Assembly: GCF_008831285.2 (NCBI RefSeq)
Contig: NC_045149.1
Span: 6,315,500 to 6,379,499 of the forward strand
Direction: 5' to 3'
Length of the DNA: 64,000 nt
From: Nymphaea colorata
Taxonomy: Eukaryota; Streptophyta; Magnoliopsida; Nymphaeales; Nymphaeaceae
The notes beneath the pieces were generated by a model that was not told where the DNA came from, searched no databases, and saw only the letters and a program-made list of their open reading frames with translations. The stretch's first letter is position 1. Each line of letters starts with the position of its first letter. Of this stretch, positions 1-13,925 are shown piece by piece. Position numbers and translations under genes: made by a program.

Positions 1-3000
1 GTCATTTTTACCATTTTACCGCTAAGCCATAGACAAATCCTAGAATCGATTATCCATGATTAATTAAACCTCAAATTAGATTGTCATGAACTCCATTTAG
101 ATTCTAGAGCTATCGATTCTGGTTTACTTGTGCCCAAGCTTGCTCATGTTATCTTATCTCAACAAAATTTAAAAACAAACCCTGGAATGGGTTCTTCATA
201 CAATAATATAGTGGTCCACAGACAAATGACTGGGCAGAGGAACCATATTGGGATCTAACACAACAATTTAGATATAAAATAGATAATAGAAATCAGATAT
301 TGGATTTAGATTGCAGATTTCAAAACAGATTGGATTGAAGTATGCACATAAGAACTAAATTCCAAACTGCCCCAGTGAGGTCATGTGAAAAGTATATTTT
401 TCCCTTGCCATGAATTCCAAAATTTGGACAAGTTTGGGTGAGACACTTGGGTTAGGACGTGGGCCTCTAGACTAGCTTGAGCTTGGTTCAGACAAAATTG
501 AGAAACTTTCTTTTTTTATCCAAAAACTGAGATTTTGTAAAAGAAAATTGTGATTGGAAAACAGAAAAGAAATAGGAAAATGAAGGGTAAATTGAGAAAA
601 GTGCTGCTTCAAAAGGTTCTTAGTTGAGATTTGGCAAATTGCACTAAGAGGACATAGATCAGTAGCTCCCAAACAATCATCAATCAGAAATCAGTAAATT
701 TTGATGAAAATTGAGATGAAACCAGGGCTAGAAACCAATAAGAATGAAGCGACTAAGTGTATGAAGTGAGTAAGGTTAATAAATTTATAAGATTGATTTT
801 TTTTTTCTCATGGGGTGGATTTTGCTAAAATAGAGCTGAGGGCAGGTAAATCCACTCATGATGAATTATTTCGATAAAGCTGAAATTTTAGTATAAAATC
901 ATAATTGAGCTCAAACGTTAGAAATGGAGTGAGGGTCACCAGTAGAGTAACCACCAAACACTTGGAAAGGTTAAAGTTCGTATATAAAGTCTGATTGCAC
1001 AAGACCTTGACACCCATAATTGAAGCTAATCTAAGCCATCCAGACCAAAGTTGGTCATACCCTTTGTTTGATTACTTTATTTGCTGATTAGTTCTCCAGA
1101 AGTGATTGTATTTCTTCAAATTTAATGACTGGTTCTTTGGGATTGGTCACCCATTTTCTGCCAAATCAATGTATTTTCAACTACTACCAGTTTCAAAGCG
1201 ATTCCTACACCCTTCAGTTTCCAAGTCTAGTTGTCAGCCTATCCCTTTTAGAAAATCTTGTTCAATCAGTCTAAATTAGTTTTCCAAGTTGGTTTTGAGA
1301 GTCACCATAAATCCAAAGCATTCTTAAACCTTTATCTTCAAAAATTATCATCTCTTCAAAAGTCATTTCTCCAATTGGTTTTCTTGTTGATTTTGAGAAT
1401 CAACCTTGGACCAAAACCATTTCAAACTATTCAGTCTTTTATATCCATCATAGGAAACCCTAGATTTAGGGAAGGACTCAGGAGAGTTTGTCTTCCTAGT
1501 GATCTGTTTAAAAGCAACTTCGAACCTTGTCATTAGGCTGGTGTCTTTACAAAGGATTAGTGTTCTTTAAAAATAGTGTTGTAGTTGTCTTGGAAAGTTA
1601 TTTGTGGAATGAACTCTTTCATACTATTCTTCAACATCGAAAGTGGTATTTTACTTGGCTTTGAGAGCTAGTTGTAGAATCAACCTTTCAAATTATTAAC
1701 CTTTTGTACCTATCCTCAAGAAGGTAGTTAATTTTTCTTATGAGTTCCAATTAAAGGATCTTACATTTATGGAAGAGCTGGAGGCAACTTATTTCAAGTG
1801 TTATTTTAATTTATAAAATGATCCAAATCATAGAAAACCCTAAACTTATAAAAAAAATTGTTACTTAACCAAGCATGGAATAGAAATACCTTGGGTAATT
1901 TTCAAGTTCAAAACCATGTTTTTACATCTCTAATACCTTTTGCTAACGACTTCACAAATTACCCCATCAAGATGGCTAATTCTAAGCTTTTCTTTGAGGA
2001 AAAACAAGTGTCTATCCCAATCATTTACAAACTCCCCATTCTAAGAACTCCATATGTACCAAGGACTCTTGAACCTAAGGTCACTCTTTCTTAGTAGAAG
2101 GCCCTTTATGGGAGAGTCTGATGACACTCATCCATCGACCTCTTCCTATCAACTACATAGGCCACATGACTTTGCAAACATTCACCTTTCGTGGGGAGAG
2201 AAAGGCCCAATCACTAGGTAATAAACCAATTAATGTTTATGGTTTTTAAAAAATTTTAGTTTTGGGCCTATTATTGTTGACAAGCAATATCTTGCATTAC
2301 AATATACCTTCATTTACCTTAAGTATTTCTCTAAGAAAAAGGAGGAAATTTCAAACCCTTGTGGTCAGTCAAAGGGAGAGGAAGACTGGAAATGTCTTTG
2401 ACATAAACAGTAGGAGGCAAACAATGACACTTGGGATATCAAAGATTAAGAAATGTTATTTGCCTCTAAAGTCAAACATCAGCAAAGATTTAGTGGGAGA
2501 TGAAACAAGATTTGAGGGTGAGCTTAGGGACAAGGGTTATTGTTATTGTAGGTCATCACTCAAAAGTAGTAGTGAAGTATTAAGTTAATTTTATATGTAT
2601 TTTGCAAAATTACATGACCTATAAACTTTTATGTAATCATATATGAGGCCTTCTAAACTTAAGCAAGTCTGGGAGGTGATTTATACATAATGTCCTAAAG
2701 TTGATTGATCTAGAAGCTACTAGCCCACACTCGCAACTCAACATTACAGCAATTTTGGGTATTGTCGGCAGCTCCCCTAGGGCCGTCAGCAATTCGTATG
2801 CCGATGGTTCACAAGTCATTAGTAAATGGGGAAACTAGGGCAGCCATCGAGAATTAGCATGCTGATGGCTCATAAGTCTTCAGTAAAAATTCTATTGGGA
2901 AAAAGACTCCCGACAATATCTACTATTGGGAATTGTAAACAAATTCTTGATGCTGATTGATCTTGGGAATTGTTGGTGACATATAATGGCTATTCCATTG

Positions 3001-6000
3001 GTAAAGATCTTTATTAGCACCACTCCCAAGAGCTGATCTATGGCAGTGGACAAATATCTTTACTGGTGTTATTTTTTACCTGTATGAATTTATCTCTATA
3101 TGGTGATTTTCTCAATACTATAGCTCTTGTAGGAAAAAAACAAAGGCCCCCAAGTAAACATGATATGCACATATACTATATTATCTAAACCTCAATGCGT
3201 TCAATTTTATGACATAAACAAAGCATTAATAAACAAAAAATAATAAAAAGGCCAACATAAAATTCACAATAAGAATCTATATTATCAAATTTGGGCTTCA
3301 AAAAAATTATAAGCATAATAAACATTATACAGCTTGAGTAGTTAGGAAACAACATCATCATTTCAAAAGGGAAACTATTTACTTAAAAGAAAATGAGCCA
3401 GAGAAGCAAAGGATATGCATAAACCCAAATTAGTTATGTCATGGACATGTTGGTATAGTATACAAAGCAAATCTTATAAAAGCAAGTTATGGAACATCAT
3501 CACACCCATTTCCACAGACACACGACAAAATTTCCTCTAAAGATACTCTGTAGCATAAAAGGTAGAGTAAATTACACATCTATATGGACAATAAACCAAC
3601 GATGGTCACAAAGAGAGCAATTTATCTACGTATGCTTCACCACTTAAACAACTTATTAAAACCAATATGAAAGTCATTGCATGAAACTACAGTCAAATTG
3701 GTAGGAACAAAAATGTTGCTAATAATGTGTTTTTTTTCTCACATTGACTTGTGCAACTTGTCAAGTTGTGAAATTCATTTTAGAACATTTAGAATTCCAT
3801 TTTCTTCTACACATCCACCATAAACTCGATTTGTATAAGAAATTTGATTTTCTATTATCCAGTAAATGTTACTTGTTAATGTCATGATAAATGGCATGAT
3901 ATACAACTCCCTAAGGACATGATTAGTTGACAAATCTCAAACAAAAATTAAATGGATTAAATTCAAATACAAAATCAACACCCAACAAACTAATACAAGT
4001 ATCAAAATCTATCCATACTTGACTTGTTTGAATCCTAGTTAGATTAGCATCAACATGACATTAAGAGATTTAGGCAAGGCAGAATGTTCAAGTATCATCC
4101 AGCAGTTGTTCAGCTTGCCTTGTCATAGAAGAACTACAAATCCAAGGGCAATGCATCTTAACTTTCATCCATAGAGCATGTTATAAGATAGTTATATTCA
4201 ACTTATCTTACAATAGAATAAGAACTTAACTCATCACGTTTTCCTTAACTTCTTGACTATAAATATGGCACATCTATTAGCCAAAGCTGGTAAAGTTTTA
4301 TGCACTAAAAAAATGACATTTCCATGATACTTGTAAATTCCCAAACTCAGCTAGAATTTGGCCATCCAGAAAATTTCTGCTTAACTTCTTGGAGAAGTGA
4401 ATGTAGGCAATTAGATTGAACCCCAAATACTAGATAGACAATTAAACTGCTTTGATGCTCTATTGTGCATGTAGGAAATCAACATGCAAAAAAACTTGAA
4501 CATTCATGTACTATATGTAGTAAAATTTAAAGTCTGGACTGAAATATTGTTTCAAATCACTTTGTGTAAGCACCTACAGCTAAAGGGGTGGACCATTAGC
4601 TCCCTCATTAAGTCCTGCTGAGGGAAAAAACATTTAGTTGCTCTAGTTAGGGAGAAGAAAAAGTATGTATATATTTATGTATGTATGCATGTATATATAA
4701 TGCATATATGACTATGGACCTATATATACATTATGTCTGTTTGTATATTAGTTCTTGTTGTTAAGATTTTACTTCATGTATTTGCTTTTTTTGTTGACCA
4801 AGCTGGAGCTAGACCGAGGGCTATCACTTCCAGCTCTCGTCTTTCCCTAACTGCATTATTCTTTTTAAAATGTGTGTACTATTCCCTAAAGTTTAAGATA
4901 ACTTTTACAATGTGGTTCAATTACAGACCTGCTTTTCACAAGTTATGTCTAAAAGCATGACACAAGAAGAAAGTGCTTAACCTTCCATACAACAAGAAAG
5001 GCAGAAAAAAGGCTTAAAGTGCAATACATAAACCAATGAAGTGTTTAGCATGCTTGGGAAGCAAGTGAAGGCATGTTACAATTTCATAAAAAGTTGGATG
5101 AGAATAAAATTAAAGAGAACATATAAAGCAACATAAAATTATGACTTTCAATAAAGTAGGAGTCGCTCAAAATATTTAACTTGGACAACATTTCTAGCTA
5201 GTATTATACTTCCCTTTGAGTCTCATGTTTTCCAAATTCTAAATCTAATCCAAAGTACCTTCAGTTTCAATTTTTCTGTAAGAGAGTAGTCTCTGGCAAA
5301 GTATGTTCTACATTTAGGCTATGTTTGTTTTTCTCTATTTCCTATCAAAATCTATTGTTCATGAAAAAATTGTTAACTTTTTCTAATTGAGTGGAACAAA
5401 AGTTTAATGAAAACAGAATTTTTTTCATTGATTTTATTTTTCTTGCAGTAACCAATTGTTACCAAGTTGCTTGGTAGAACCACAATTACCATTAAAATGA
5501 AATATAGTACAACCATAAAGTGGAAGCAAAAAAAGTGGATGTCTACGAAAAAATGAGGATTTCTGAATTGTAAAGTGAGCAGAAAATAAAAAACAAAGCA
5601 AACCCATAGGGTAAACCACACACTGCATGCAAGAGAATTTTAATGCTAAAAGCAAATTTAGAGAGAAATATAATGTGTGCCCACAAGTTGGAAGGGTCAT
5701 TCATAAAAATACAAGATGCAACTTATCGAAAACATGGATATAATTCTCGCATATGTTCACAAAATTTAAAAGAAGGGTAAAGTTGTACAAATTATATATT
5801 TGTTATGTTGTATTATATAGTATGAATTTCTTATTAGACAATTGTGCAAGAATACTTCAACTGATGGCGAGGTTGCAAAACAGAGATTCCGCCATTCATA
5901 TAAAAGAACATAGCATGATAATTGAAATTGTTCCAAGTTAAAATATGCCAGTAAGTTCATTCTCACTGTCCCATGTTGTCATTTCGAAGATTGTTTAATG

Positions 6001-7231
6001 TTCACCATAGTTGTTTGATTTGAACAAGATGCACTTCTACAAAGGAGCAGCATTTGTTTTGATTTATCATTTGCAGTCTTGTAGATGTGAAAACTAGTGC
6101 AGGTATAGTTGCATACTTTGATGTCTTCTTTGAGTTTGTTTGTATATAACTATATAATGCTTCTTTGTAAAATGTCAATCTTATGGAAGTTAACTCTGCT
6201 AAGCATCAACTCATTTAATTGTCAAGTAGCATTGGGGAGGCACTAAAGTTATGTCAAGGGGACTATAATGGCATCTTGGGAGATGTCAGGCATGTATATT
6301 CTCTCTGCAGTCAAGAAAGTTACTGTTATGGATGTGTTTTGTAATAGAAGTCTTTTATGTAGGAGCCATGTGAATTTAATATTTTTATGTAGGAGTCTCG
6401 CTAGAGATTTTTTCTATGCTTCCATGTTTGTTGAAGATACTTAGTGTTGTGACTAGTGGCTTTTGCCTAACCCAGCTTGTTAAATAAGAAAATAGAGAGT
6501 GGTCATGTGATTCAATTCTTAATGACCCGAATAGTTTTTTCTCATAGGACATGAAACACCTAAATAGGAAACCATGATATAAAACTAATGAATGGTGTGA
6601 TATTAAGGCTAAGGGACACCTAACATGCGTGTTTGTACTCATCAAAATTCAGTGAGTTTCTATGTATTAGGATATGTAATTGAAATTCTCATGGATGCAA
6701 GAACAAACTGGTACAATGGACATGGGACATGGGTCCTTTGGAATATTGGCTGCAATATTTTTTATCAAATGGTCATCAAGATACTCAATCAATTGTTTGT
6801 GAAATTGATTGTTGCTTCTTGATTTTTTCAAGTGCCCATGATCATGCTCAGCGGAGTGTAGTTCATCTAAGTAACTTATTAATCATAAAAAAACAAGTTG
6901 ATGTTGTTCATTACTTGTCATTGAAATTTAGAAGAAAAGAGAAAATGCCACAGATCATAGGCCTCAATAGGTACTAAAAGAAAATGCTAAAGAAGATATA
7001 CTATCTTAGTTCCCATTATAGTGATAAAAGCTTTTAGGGTATGACTTATGAGAATGAAATTGAAGTAAGTTCCATACACTACATACCTAATATGTCTAAA
7101 CATTAACTGCTTGTACAAGAAAAAGACCAGCCTTTCATATACTACAATACTAATTATTTACATCAATATTTACAATACCTAATACTTAAATGTTATATAA
7201 CGTCAATCATTTCCTCATAACAACTCCATGC
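1..7231. other. AT-rich intergenic sequence, no recognised gene
   Basis: I see no convincing coding region here on either strand. The open frames are short (under about 110 codons), of low complexity, and show no domain I recognise. A diverged tandem duplication lies near 2,774-2,900, and TA/TG-rich tracts lie near 4,660-4,730. The stretch may contain old transposon debris, but no terminal repeats are clear. Confidence 0.6.
2774..2900. repeat. Diverged two-unit tandem duplication
   Basis: Two units of about 60 bp follow each other. Both run from a 'tagggc' start through a 'gatgg.tca.aagtc' core to 'cagtaaa' or 'tagtaaa'. They differ by many substitutions, so the duplication is old. The GC-richer 'ccgtcagcaa..tgccgatgg' wording resembles subterminal repeats of CACTA transposons, but no CACTA terminus was found next to it. 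Confidence 0.4.
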
Positions 7232-7624
7232 TTATATTGGACCATCTTGGAGCATACGACCATGCAACTTATTCATATCTGAAATCTCTCCCTCTACAAG
7301 GTTCAATTCATTGATCAAAATGATCATTCTCTTCTTTTGGAAAATACGAACTATTTTCTCTATAACACCATTGAAAAAATCCACAAATTTTGTGGTTCCC
7401 TACAATAGTAAAAGAAAACAAGTTATTAGTCTTTTAAAGTTGAATAAATAAATCACACAACTGAAGCTAAACATCACATACATAGTTCTCGCACCCATAA
7501 AATAGTCTATTTGGATTAGGTCATTGTTTTGCAATTCTTATTGTACCATGAATGATTAATTATGCAAGGAATGCCAAAAAGGACAAATACACAGGAGGAA
7601 AAGTAAATATGCATGTGAGCATGT

Positions 7625-7660
<36 letters not shown>

Positions 7661-7691
7661 GTACCTTCATGGATTTGTGGGGCATCTTGGC
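7232..7691 (-). CDS. Possible two-exon coding fragment, unrecognised
   Basis: On the minus strand a 27-nt segment (7,691-7,665) is bounded by a pyrimidine-rich acceptor ending TTTTAG and a donor AAG|GTACAAG. A 168-nt open segment (7,399-7,232) follows an acceptor ending TTGTAG and closes with TAA. Both are phase 0, so they join in frame. The product would be about 64 residues, rich in charged and hydrophobic residues with a helical look (for example FFNGVIEKIVRIFQKKR and VEGEISDMNKLHGRMLQ). I do not recognise the family. The intron between them holds a (GA)n run. No upstream exons were found, so it is either the 3' end of a broken gene or a chance frame. Confidence 0.3.
7629..7655. repeat. 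(GA)n microsatellite
   Basis: This is an uninterrupted GA dinucleotide run of 27 bases. It lies in the putative intron of the possible coding fragment. Confidence 0.95.
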
Positions 7692-8939
7692 CTAAAACAG
7701 GACATGATATACTCCTTAAATGGAGGTCAATAAAAAATAAACCACATGCTTTGATATGTTTTTCTTCTTCCTTGGAGACCTCGCATGATCGAAGACAACA
7801 TTACTGAAATACATTTTCATGGTCTTATTTTTTACACTTTTTTCCTTATTCATAACCATAACTGACTACTTATCTAACTTATGCCTGTTTGTTGCTTTTA
7901 GCCAGTAGGTAGATGCTGTTGGAGACCAGGAGCTACTGTGACGCAGGTCCTCTCACTCCTCATTCAGCAATAACAGTTGGTGTCAAAAATAAAACTGGTT
8001 GGTTTTTTTATTTAATCACCAATACAACAAGATTAATGGACAAGTGTGGTAGCTATTGATTTGAAAAGAAAAATAGATGAACGGTAAAAAATGTAACATG
8101 AAGAATGCAACTACTGGCACATAATACATTTATCAATTAAACAATACTACTAGGACATAATACATTTATCAATTAAAAAATTGAAGACAACATGCATAGA
8201 AAGCAAAATGTGAAAATGCTTAAGAAGCTACATATATAAAGATCAATTCTGAAGCAAATAAATAAAGAATCAACAAGTGGCCAAACAAGCCCAATCATAT
8301 GTGTTGTAGCAACATAGAACATCACAAAGCCTGAGAAGATCAGCTTGGATGAGAATCGATAAGGATGAAAGATTAATTTCTTATATATAGATCAAAATTT
8401 ATGGCAAGGTCGGGTTAATTTTGTATTCTTTTGAATAACATAGAGGAAGAAATATCTAAAGGACATGAGACTTAGTTGTCTTTGTTTAACCTGCTGCAGC
8501 TTCGTTCACCTATCAATAATGTGCAATTCTGATTTAAATCAAAACTTGTGCAGGTTCAACTTGTTCTTTGTTGGTTAAACACAAAAATCAAAGATGCAAG
8601 CACTAAAAAATGATAATTGATAAAGTCTATACAATTATTGACATTAACATATCATTGTTACAATAATAAAACTAAAGCAAGAAAGAAGCCCTCACTTGAA
8701 CATGAATGATTAATCCTCTAGGAATTGAGATTGTTCTAATGCCTGAACTGAACAGCATGGATTGTGAAGTGTTCATCTTTATTCTTCAATTGGGGACCTC
8801 TAATGGTTCAGGATGCCTTGGACCTCATTCCCATGGTCACTCCACAACAAAGTCACAGGCTTGAGGTAGTCTACTCTAACCCCCAAGTCCAAAGAACATA
8901 TGCCGTTTTAAGATTCTTAAAAACCAATTGGGTCACTGT
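7692..8939. other. AT-rich spacer, no gene seen
   Basis: There is no supported gene or recognisable transposon terminus here. The only structure noted is the 36-bp tandem duplication at 8,111-8,182. Confidence 0.5.
8111..8182. repeat. 36-bp tandem duplication
   Basis: Units 8,111-8,146 and 8,147-8,182 both read ctact.g.acataatacattt and onward, with only a few differences. This is a simple local duplication. Confidence 0.85.
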
Positions 8940-11900
8940 TGGCATGTAAAATTTTCATTCTAAATGCAGACAACATAAACGGGATATAATTTACATGTAC
9001 TCGACCTGTCGGTACGAGGTCTGATCCTTCTCGGTGCCTTTAAGACCAAGGAATAAACCAAATGTTCTATTTTTCTAAGTTTGAATGTTGTCCAAAACTA
9101 AGAAAGCAAACATGCCCTAATTTAAAAATTGTGCACGTTTGGAAGTCTAAGTTGATCTTAGAAGTACTGATGAACAAATGAGAATCAATTTGATTTATTG
9201 TTCATGTCTGGATCATCATAAATCTATGCAAATCGATATAGTAAATCTAATATGATGCATGCAAGGACTAGATCATGTAGACCTGGAGCCCTGTCTCTAC
9301 TAGGTTTTAGGTGTAGGTTGTGGACCTATCATGGAAAAATTGGATCCAGATCCAAAACATGTCATATGATCCGAGAGATTTTAATGAGATTCTTGTTCTA
9401 ACTTGATTAAAGAGATTAAAAAATATTACGATCCGAGTTTCAAGATCTGAAATCCAACAAGTTTTGAGTCTTTATATTTGTGATCTGATCCCCGAAATCA
9501 CCACCCAAAGTCCTTGATTTTCAATCCAAACTTATGAAAATCGAACTAGGATTTAGGGACTAATCTTGAATGTTCAAAATCTCTGATTCAAGATTCATTA
9601 TTCAAATTCTAAGATTTGTAAGTTAAAATCAAAATCCAAAGTCTATATAATATCCAAGATAAAAAAAATCTGGGATCCATTATATGAGATCCTAAATCCA
9701 ATGCTTGAAGTTCAAATTTAGGTAGACTAGACTTGGGTTCAATATCATAATAGAAGTTAATCCAATCTGATTTCTTTTAAATCAAGGTCTGAGGTTTAAA
9801 CAGCTAAGGCTAGGTTTGTCAAGAGCGCTAGGAATAATGTCTTGACTGTGCTAAACCTACCTGGAACAAGTCTAATAAGGATATTTGGGTCGTTCCTAAC
9901 TAGAAGTTTAGAGAGGACATACTTCAAAAATGTTGCTTTGTGATCATGGGTTTGATATAGGGTTAGCTAGGTCATAGTTTTTGGGCTTGGGTTTGAATAG
10001 TGGATGCTAAGACTGGTCTCGGCTAGGTCTTAGATGAATTGACTAGGGCTAGAATCTACATGATCTAGGATTTTTGAAATAATTTGAAAAGTTGATTTTA
10101 AAATAGTTTTAAAGAAATCAATGCTTTAGAAAGTGTTCATATGCAAGGACTAGACCAAGCGTAGGTGTCCTCATGCTAGTTCTAATGCCACAGGGCATGC
10201 TACTAGGCTGACCCAATCTAGTTTAGATAGGGGTGCACATGGGTGCAGGGTGACTACTGTGCATGTTTGAAATAATAGTGCTATGCATGATGAACTAAAT
10301 ATCAAAAATAAAATCTATAATAATGATTTAAGAGGTAAACCAATTAAGCAAAAAACAAGGAATTAAAAGAAGGAAGGGACGAGAGGGGCAAACTTGACCT
10401 CTACGCCTACCCTAGAAACATAAACTTGAACATATCATAGGAATATAAATCAGCTAAATGACAACATTACTAAAGCAAACAAAAAAAATGTAAGAGCTAA
10501 GATAAGAAATAAACTAAACTAAATATGCTAAACAAAAAAAATAAAACATGCAAAAAGTAGAGAAAAACCATAAATTTCAAATAAAAAAAAGAAAGAGGAA
10601 GGAAAAAAAATACATGAATCTGCCACCTGACCAAGCCCGTCCCACCCACCTTTGTAGTGAGTCTGGTCGTAGGTTGAGTGTTAATGCAGCCAGAACCAAG
10701 ACTTGGACGAAGGGACTTAAAAAAGATTTGAAATGAGCAAAGCCTTTTAAGCACCTGATTGGAAATTTTCCAAACATTTTGGGATATTTCGCATCTCTTC
10801 AATTTGTGTGGACAGAGAGGGGCGTGCCCTTTTTATAGGAGGAGGGAGAGCTTGACCTCAAGGAGATTGATATAGGACTAATCTTCAAGATCCTCTATAT
10901 CATCTCAAAAACACAAAAACTCACTACAAGTGCATGCATGGAGAAGTGTTGATTGATTCTTGCTAAAAAATTTGGATTGATATTGAGCATGGAGAGTGAA
11001 CAATGTGAGAGCATGAAGTGGAGAAAGCACTCATTTAAAGCATGGTTTAATGCAGACATATTGGAGTAAAATGTTAATTCAAAACACCTACGAATACTGA
11101 TTACAATTCCCTCTATGTCGGAGTGGTCAGCAAAGTATTTTGCACGATTCATGTTCTTTCATACAAATTGGCATTAAGCATGGAGTGAGAAAATTGCGAT
11201 GAATTTTTGTAATATAATGTGCATTAAGCTCACACATGGATCTTGGATCTGGGTTTGATACTGAGACCTAGATCCAAGTCCAAATCTGAAGAAGATTCTA
11301 GAAAGTGGATATGCATATGATTTGAAAATCTAAATCATAATCTGATACTAAGATCTAGAATTTGAAATATTGGATCTGCATTTATAAAGATAGATCTGAT
11401 ATTTGGATATGAAATCCAGATATGGAAATGATATTTGGATAAGACATTTAAATTTGACATCTAAAATAGAAATCTCAAATGGCATGAACTGGCTCAGGCT
11501 GCGGTGACATGGACAGGACCTGGGCTAGGTTCAGTTTTGAAAATTGGTTCAGACCTAGGTTGGACGTAGGTATACTGGGCTCAACCTAGGTACTATTTTT
11601 AGAGATCCAGGTTCAGTGAAAATTGAGGTGGCTTGAGCTTGGACTCGCCTACTGGGTTCATGTGAATATATAAGAAGACTAACTTAGGTTCATGTGGCTT
11701 CTTTGTTAGGTTTTAGAAAAAATGAATGCAGTGGCAAATGACCAAAATATTGTTGGTTAGGAAAATGAAATCAGTGGGTCATGTGAGCAAGCTGACCACA
11801 TTGAGACATGTACAAGATAAAAATAAGACCCTATGAAATTTGATGTAAAATGACCTTGTTTGCCCCTGAAAAACTCAAAAATTCAATTTTTATGGGTAAT

Positions 11901-12792
11901 AAGATGACCCCTTTTTCAAAGCCTGGTAAGGAACTTCCAATCTTAATTATGTCCATTTAATCTGAAGGTAGAAATACTCTCTTGAAGTGTTGTTGATAGC
12001 AATCATGTAAAAGAAGTGGAGAAATTAACTCTTGGATTGATCGAAATTGAGCTCGAAAAATTGAGCTACCATTGAAAGTGGATGCTCGAACCTTAGTAAA
12101 TTTGCAAAATGGAAAGTGAGCTCAAATCTGTATGAAGGAACTGAAATCAAAGTCCCAAATACTTAAATTGACATTGAAGAATATGATCCTAGTTTGATGT
12201 GAGCTGACATGGTCAAGTTTTTGAGAATTGTAGTTCGGACCTACTAGAGCTGGTGAGAGAGAGTCACTCTGATGTTAAGACATAGCTCTAGAACTCAAAT
12301 CTAAATTTTGGAACTCAAAGTAGCCAAAGAAATACTTTATATGCACTAAAGATAGCACATGTTTAGCTCAGTTTGGATGGACTTGGTCTCCGTGTTTTAG
12401 AATTGGTAGGTACATGGATTTAGTGAGTTGATTGCGCTAAAGTGAGCCGACTTTCAGCAGACAAAATCCTAGTGCACTAACTCTAAAGTTCCTGAGGTCA
12501 TGTAAAGTTGAGAAATGTCATAATTGCTCAATTGTTAGACAACTTTCAAAAATTTAATGAAAATCCCTACCTTCTTAGTTAGGATGACATGGTGCAGGGG
12601 AAAAATAGTCATTTTTAGTTTTAGGTGACCTAAATGATTTGCATCTAGGTGCTCAATGCTGATATAAAAAGTGCTTGTTTGGCCTAGAAACAACATTTGT
12701 TCTTGAAATTTAGTTTCTGAAAACTAATTTGGAAATTTCATGTTGAAGGGTAGAATAATCATTTGGACTTATAAAAATTTTGAGTGTTAACA
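8940..12792 (-). mobile_element. Decayed Tat-type LTR (LTR-B), minus strand
   Basis: The 5' edge is clear. On the minus strand the polypurine tract is followed by TGTTAACAC and then AAAATTTTTATAA, matching the start of the plus-strand LTRs (TGTTAACACCCCAAATTTTT). Near 9,000-9,060 the minus strand shows CCTTGGTCT, TTAAAGGC and ACCTCGTACCGAC in the same order as the U5 end of LTR1. The implied length, about 3.85 kb, equals that of LTR1. A minus-strand TATA-like box (TATAAAAAGG) lies near 10,837. The interior is too diverged to align by eye, and the 3' edge near 8,940 is an estimate. Minus-strand open frames inside are not considered real. Confidence 0.5.
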
Positions 12793-12805
12793 GATGCCCC
12801 TCTTT
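12793..12805 (-). other. Polypurine tract of the minus-strand Tat element
   Basis: The minus strand reads AAAGAGGGGCATC immediately before TGTTAACA. It is identical to the tracts before LTR2 and LTR3. This tract primes plus-strand DNA synthesis in LTR retrotransposons. The identity ties the decayed complex to the same element family as the plus-strand array. Confidence 0.8.
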
Positions 12806-13925
12806 GTTACCGAGTAGAAAAACTGTGCATAGTTGCAAAGACAGAACACCAACCCCAGAAATGATGATGAAATCTTGGGATTAGATTTTTGAAAAGAAAA
12901 TCCTTTTGATATACCAAAAAAATGCCTTAGTATGAATATGCATGCGATGCTTGTTGAAGGCTTGTCAAATTCATGCATTGGTGTGCATATGATTGTGTGC
13001 TTATGTGCGCCGGAACACGGAAATCTCACATCAAAATGTGTGTGCTTGTAAACATGCTTGTAAAATTTTGACCAAGATTTTTTTGCTTGTACCATTGTAT
13101 CTTGTAAGAACTTTTATGGTCACATTTTCTATGAAGACAAAAATCTTTTAGACAATGTTATGAGATTCATTTGGGACGATTATTCTTTCATTTCCACATT
13201 ATAAGCCAAGAAGTTTCTTTCTAGATCATAGGGTTTCTTACTGAAGGATCTATCACTATGCTGACTCCCTTGGTCACTGCAAGAGACTTATGCTTTATAA
13301 TCAGAGAAATTTGACTTCAGTGACCTTGATTTTCTAGTAGACATTGTGCTTGTTTTGATTTTTTCTTGAATTTGGCCATTTTTGCACTTTTCATTTTTGT
13401 ACTTGTTTTCTTGATTTTTCAGGTTGACTTTCACCTATAGGAGAAAAACCTTAGCCCCCCGCTGGCTGCTACAGAGCTTCATCGCTCTAATGTTCATGTA
13501 ACTCTATATTGTGCAATGTCATGTCTACCAATCTATATATTCAATCCATGTAGTGAGTTTTGGGTCGGCAGGTCTTAGACAGTTGGTCTTGGGGTACCAA
13601 GTGTAAAACACGCCTCAGACTTACTTGCTCGAGTTAAGAAGGATTGGAAGATATAACTTGACAATGGTTTATAAAAATCACAAAACCTAACAGGATAGAT
13701 GCAAATAAAGCTTTATGCCTAGCTGATACTCTCAAGTACTAACCCAATGGAACTGCTACATTTATGTTGAGCCCATCTCTCAAGTCTTTTGTCCTTTGCT
13801 TGATTTTTGGCAAGCTCTTGTTTTACTAGGGAATCAAAGTTAGTAACATCAGCTAAATTTTGATCCATTCTAATTTCTTGATCTCTCTTTATGGTTTATA
13901 ATATGGTCATGTCAAAGCTTTACGT
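12806..13925 (-). mobile_element. Post-pol 3' untranslated remnant of a second minus-strand Tat element
   Basis: Read on the minus strand, 13,700-13,560 contains TCGAGCAAGTAAG, then GTGTTTTACA.TTGGTACCC, AAG.CCAACTG and CCGACCCAAA, in the order found after pol in elements 1 and 2 (about 35,955-36,040). So this is the 3' untranslated part of an element whose gag-pol is missing. It lies directly between the U5 end of LTR-A and the polypurine tract before LTR-B. No coding sequence is supported. Confidence 0.65.

Noticed and set aside
2262-2588. 108-codon plus-strand frame
   Set aside because: No recognisable domain, no splice context and mixed low-complexity composition. It is not supported as a gene.
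2740-3100. Possible CACTA transposon end suggested by ccgtcggc-type repeats and cttgtag near 3,125
   Set aside because: No CACTA/TAGTG terminal pair or 3-bp target duplication could be found.
10497-13095. Minus- and plus-strand frames of 60-105 codons in LTR-B
   Set aside because: They lie in a non-coding LTR and show no domain. The T- and K-rich stretches come from A/T runs.
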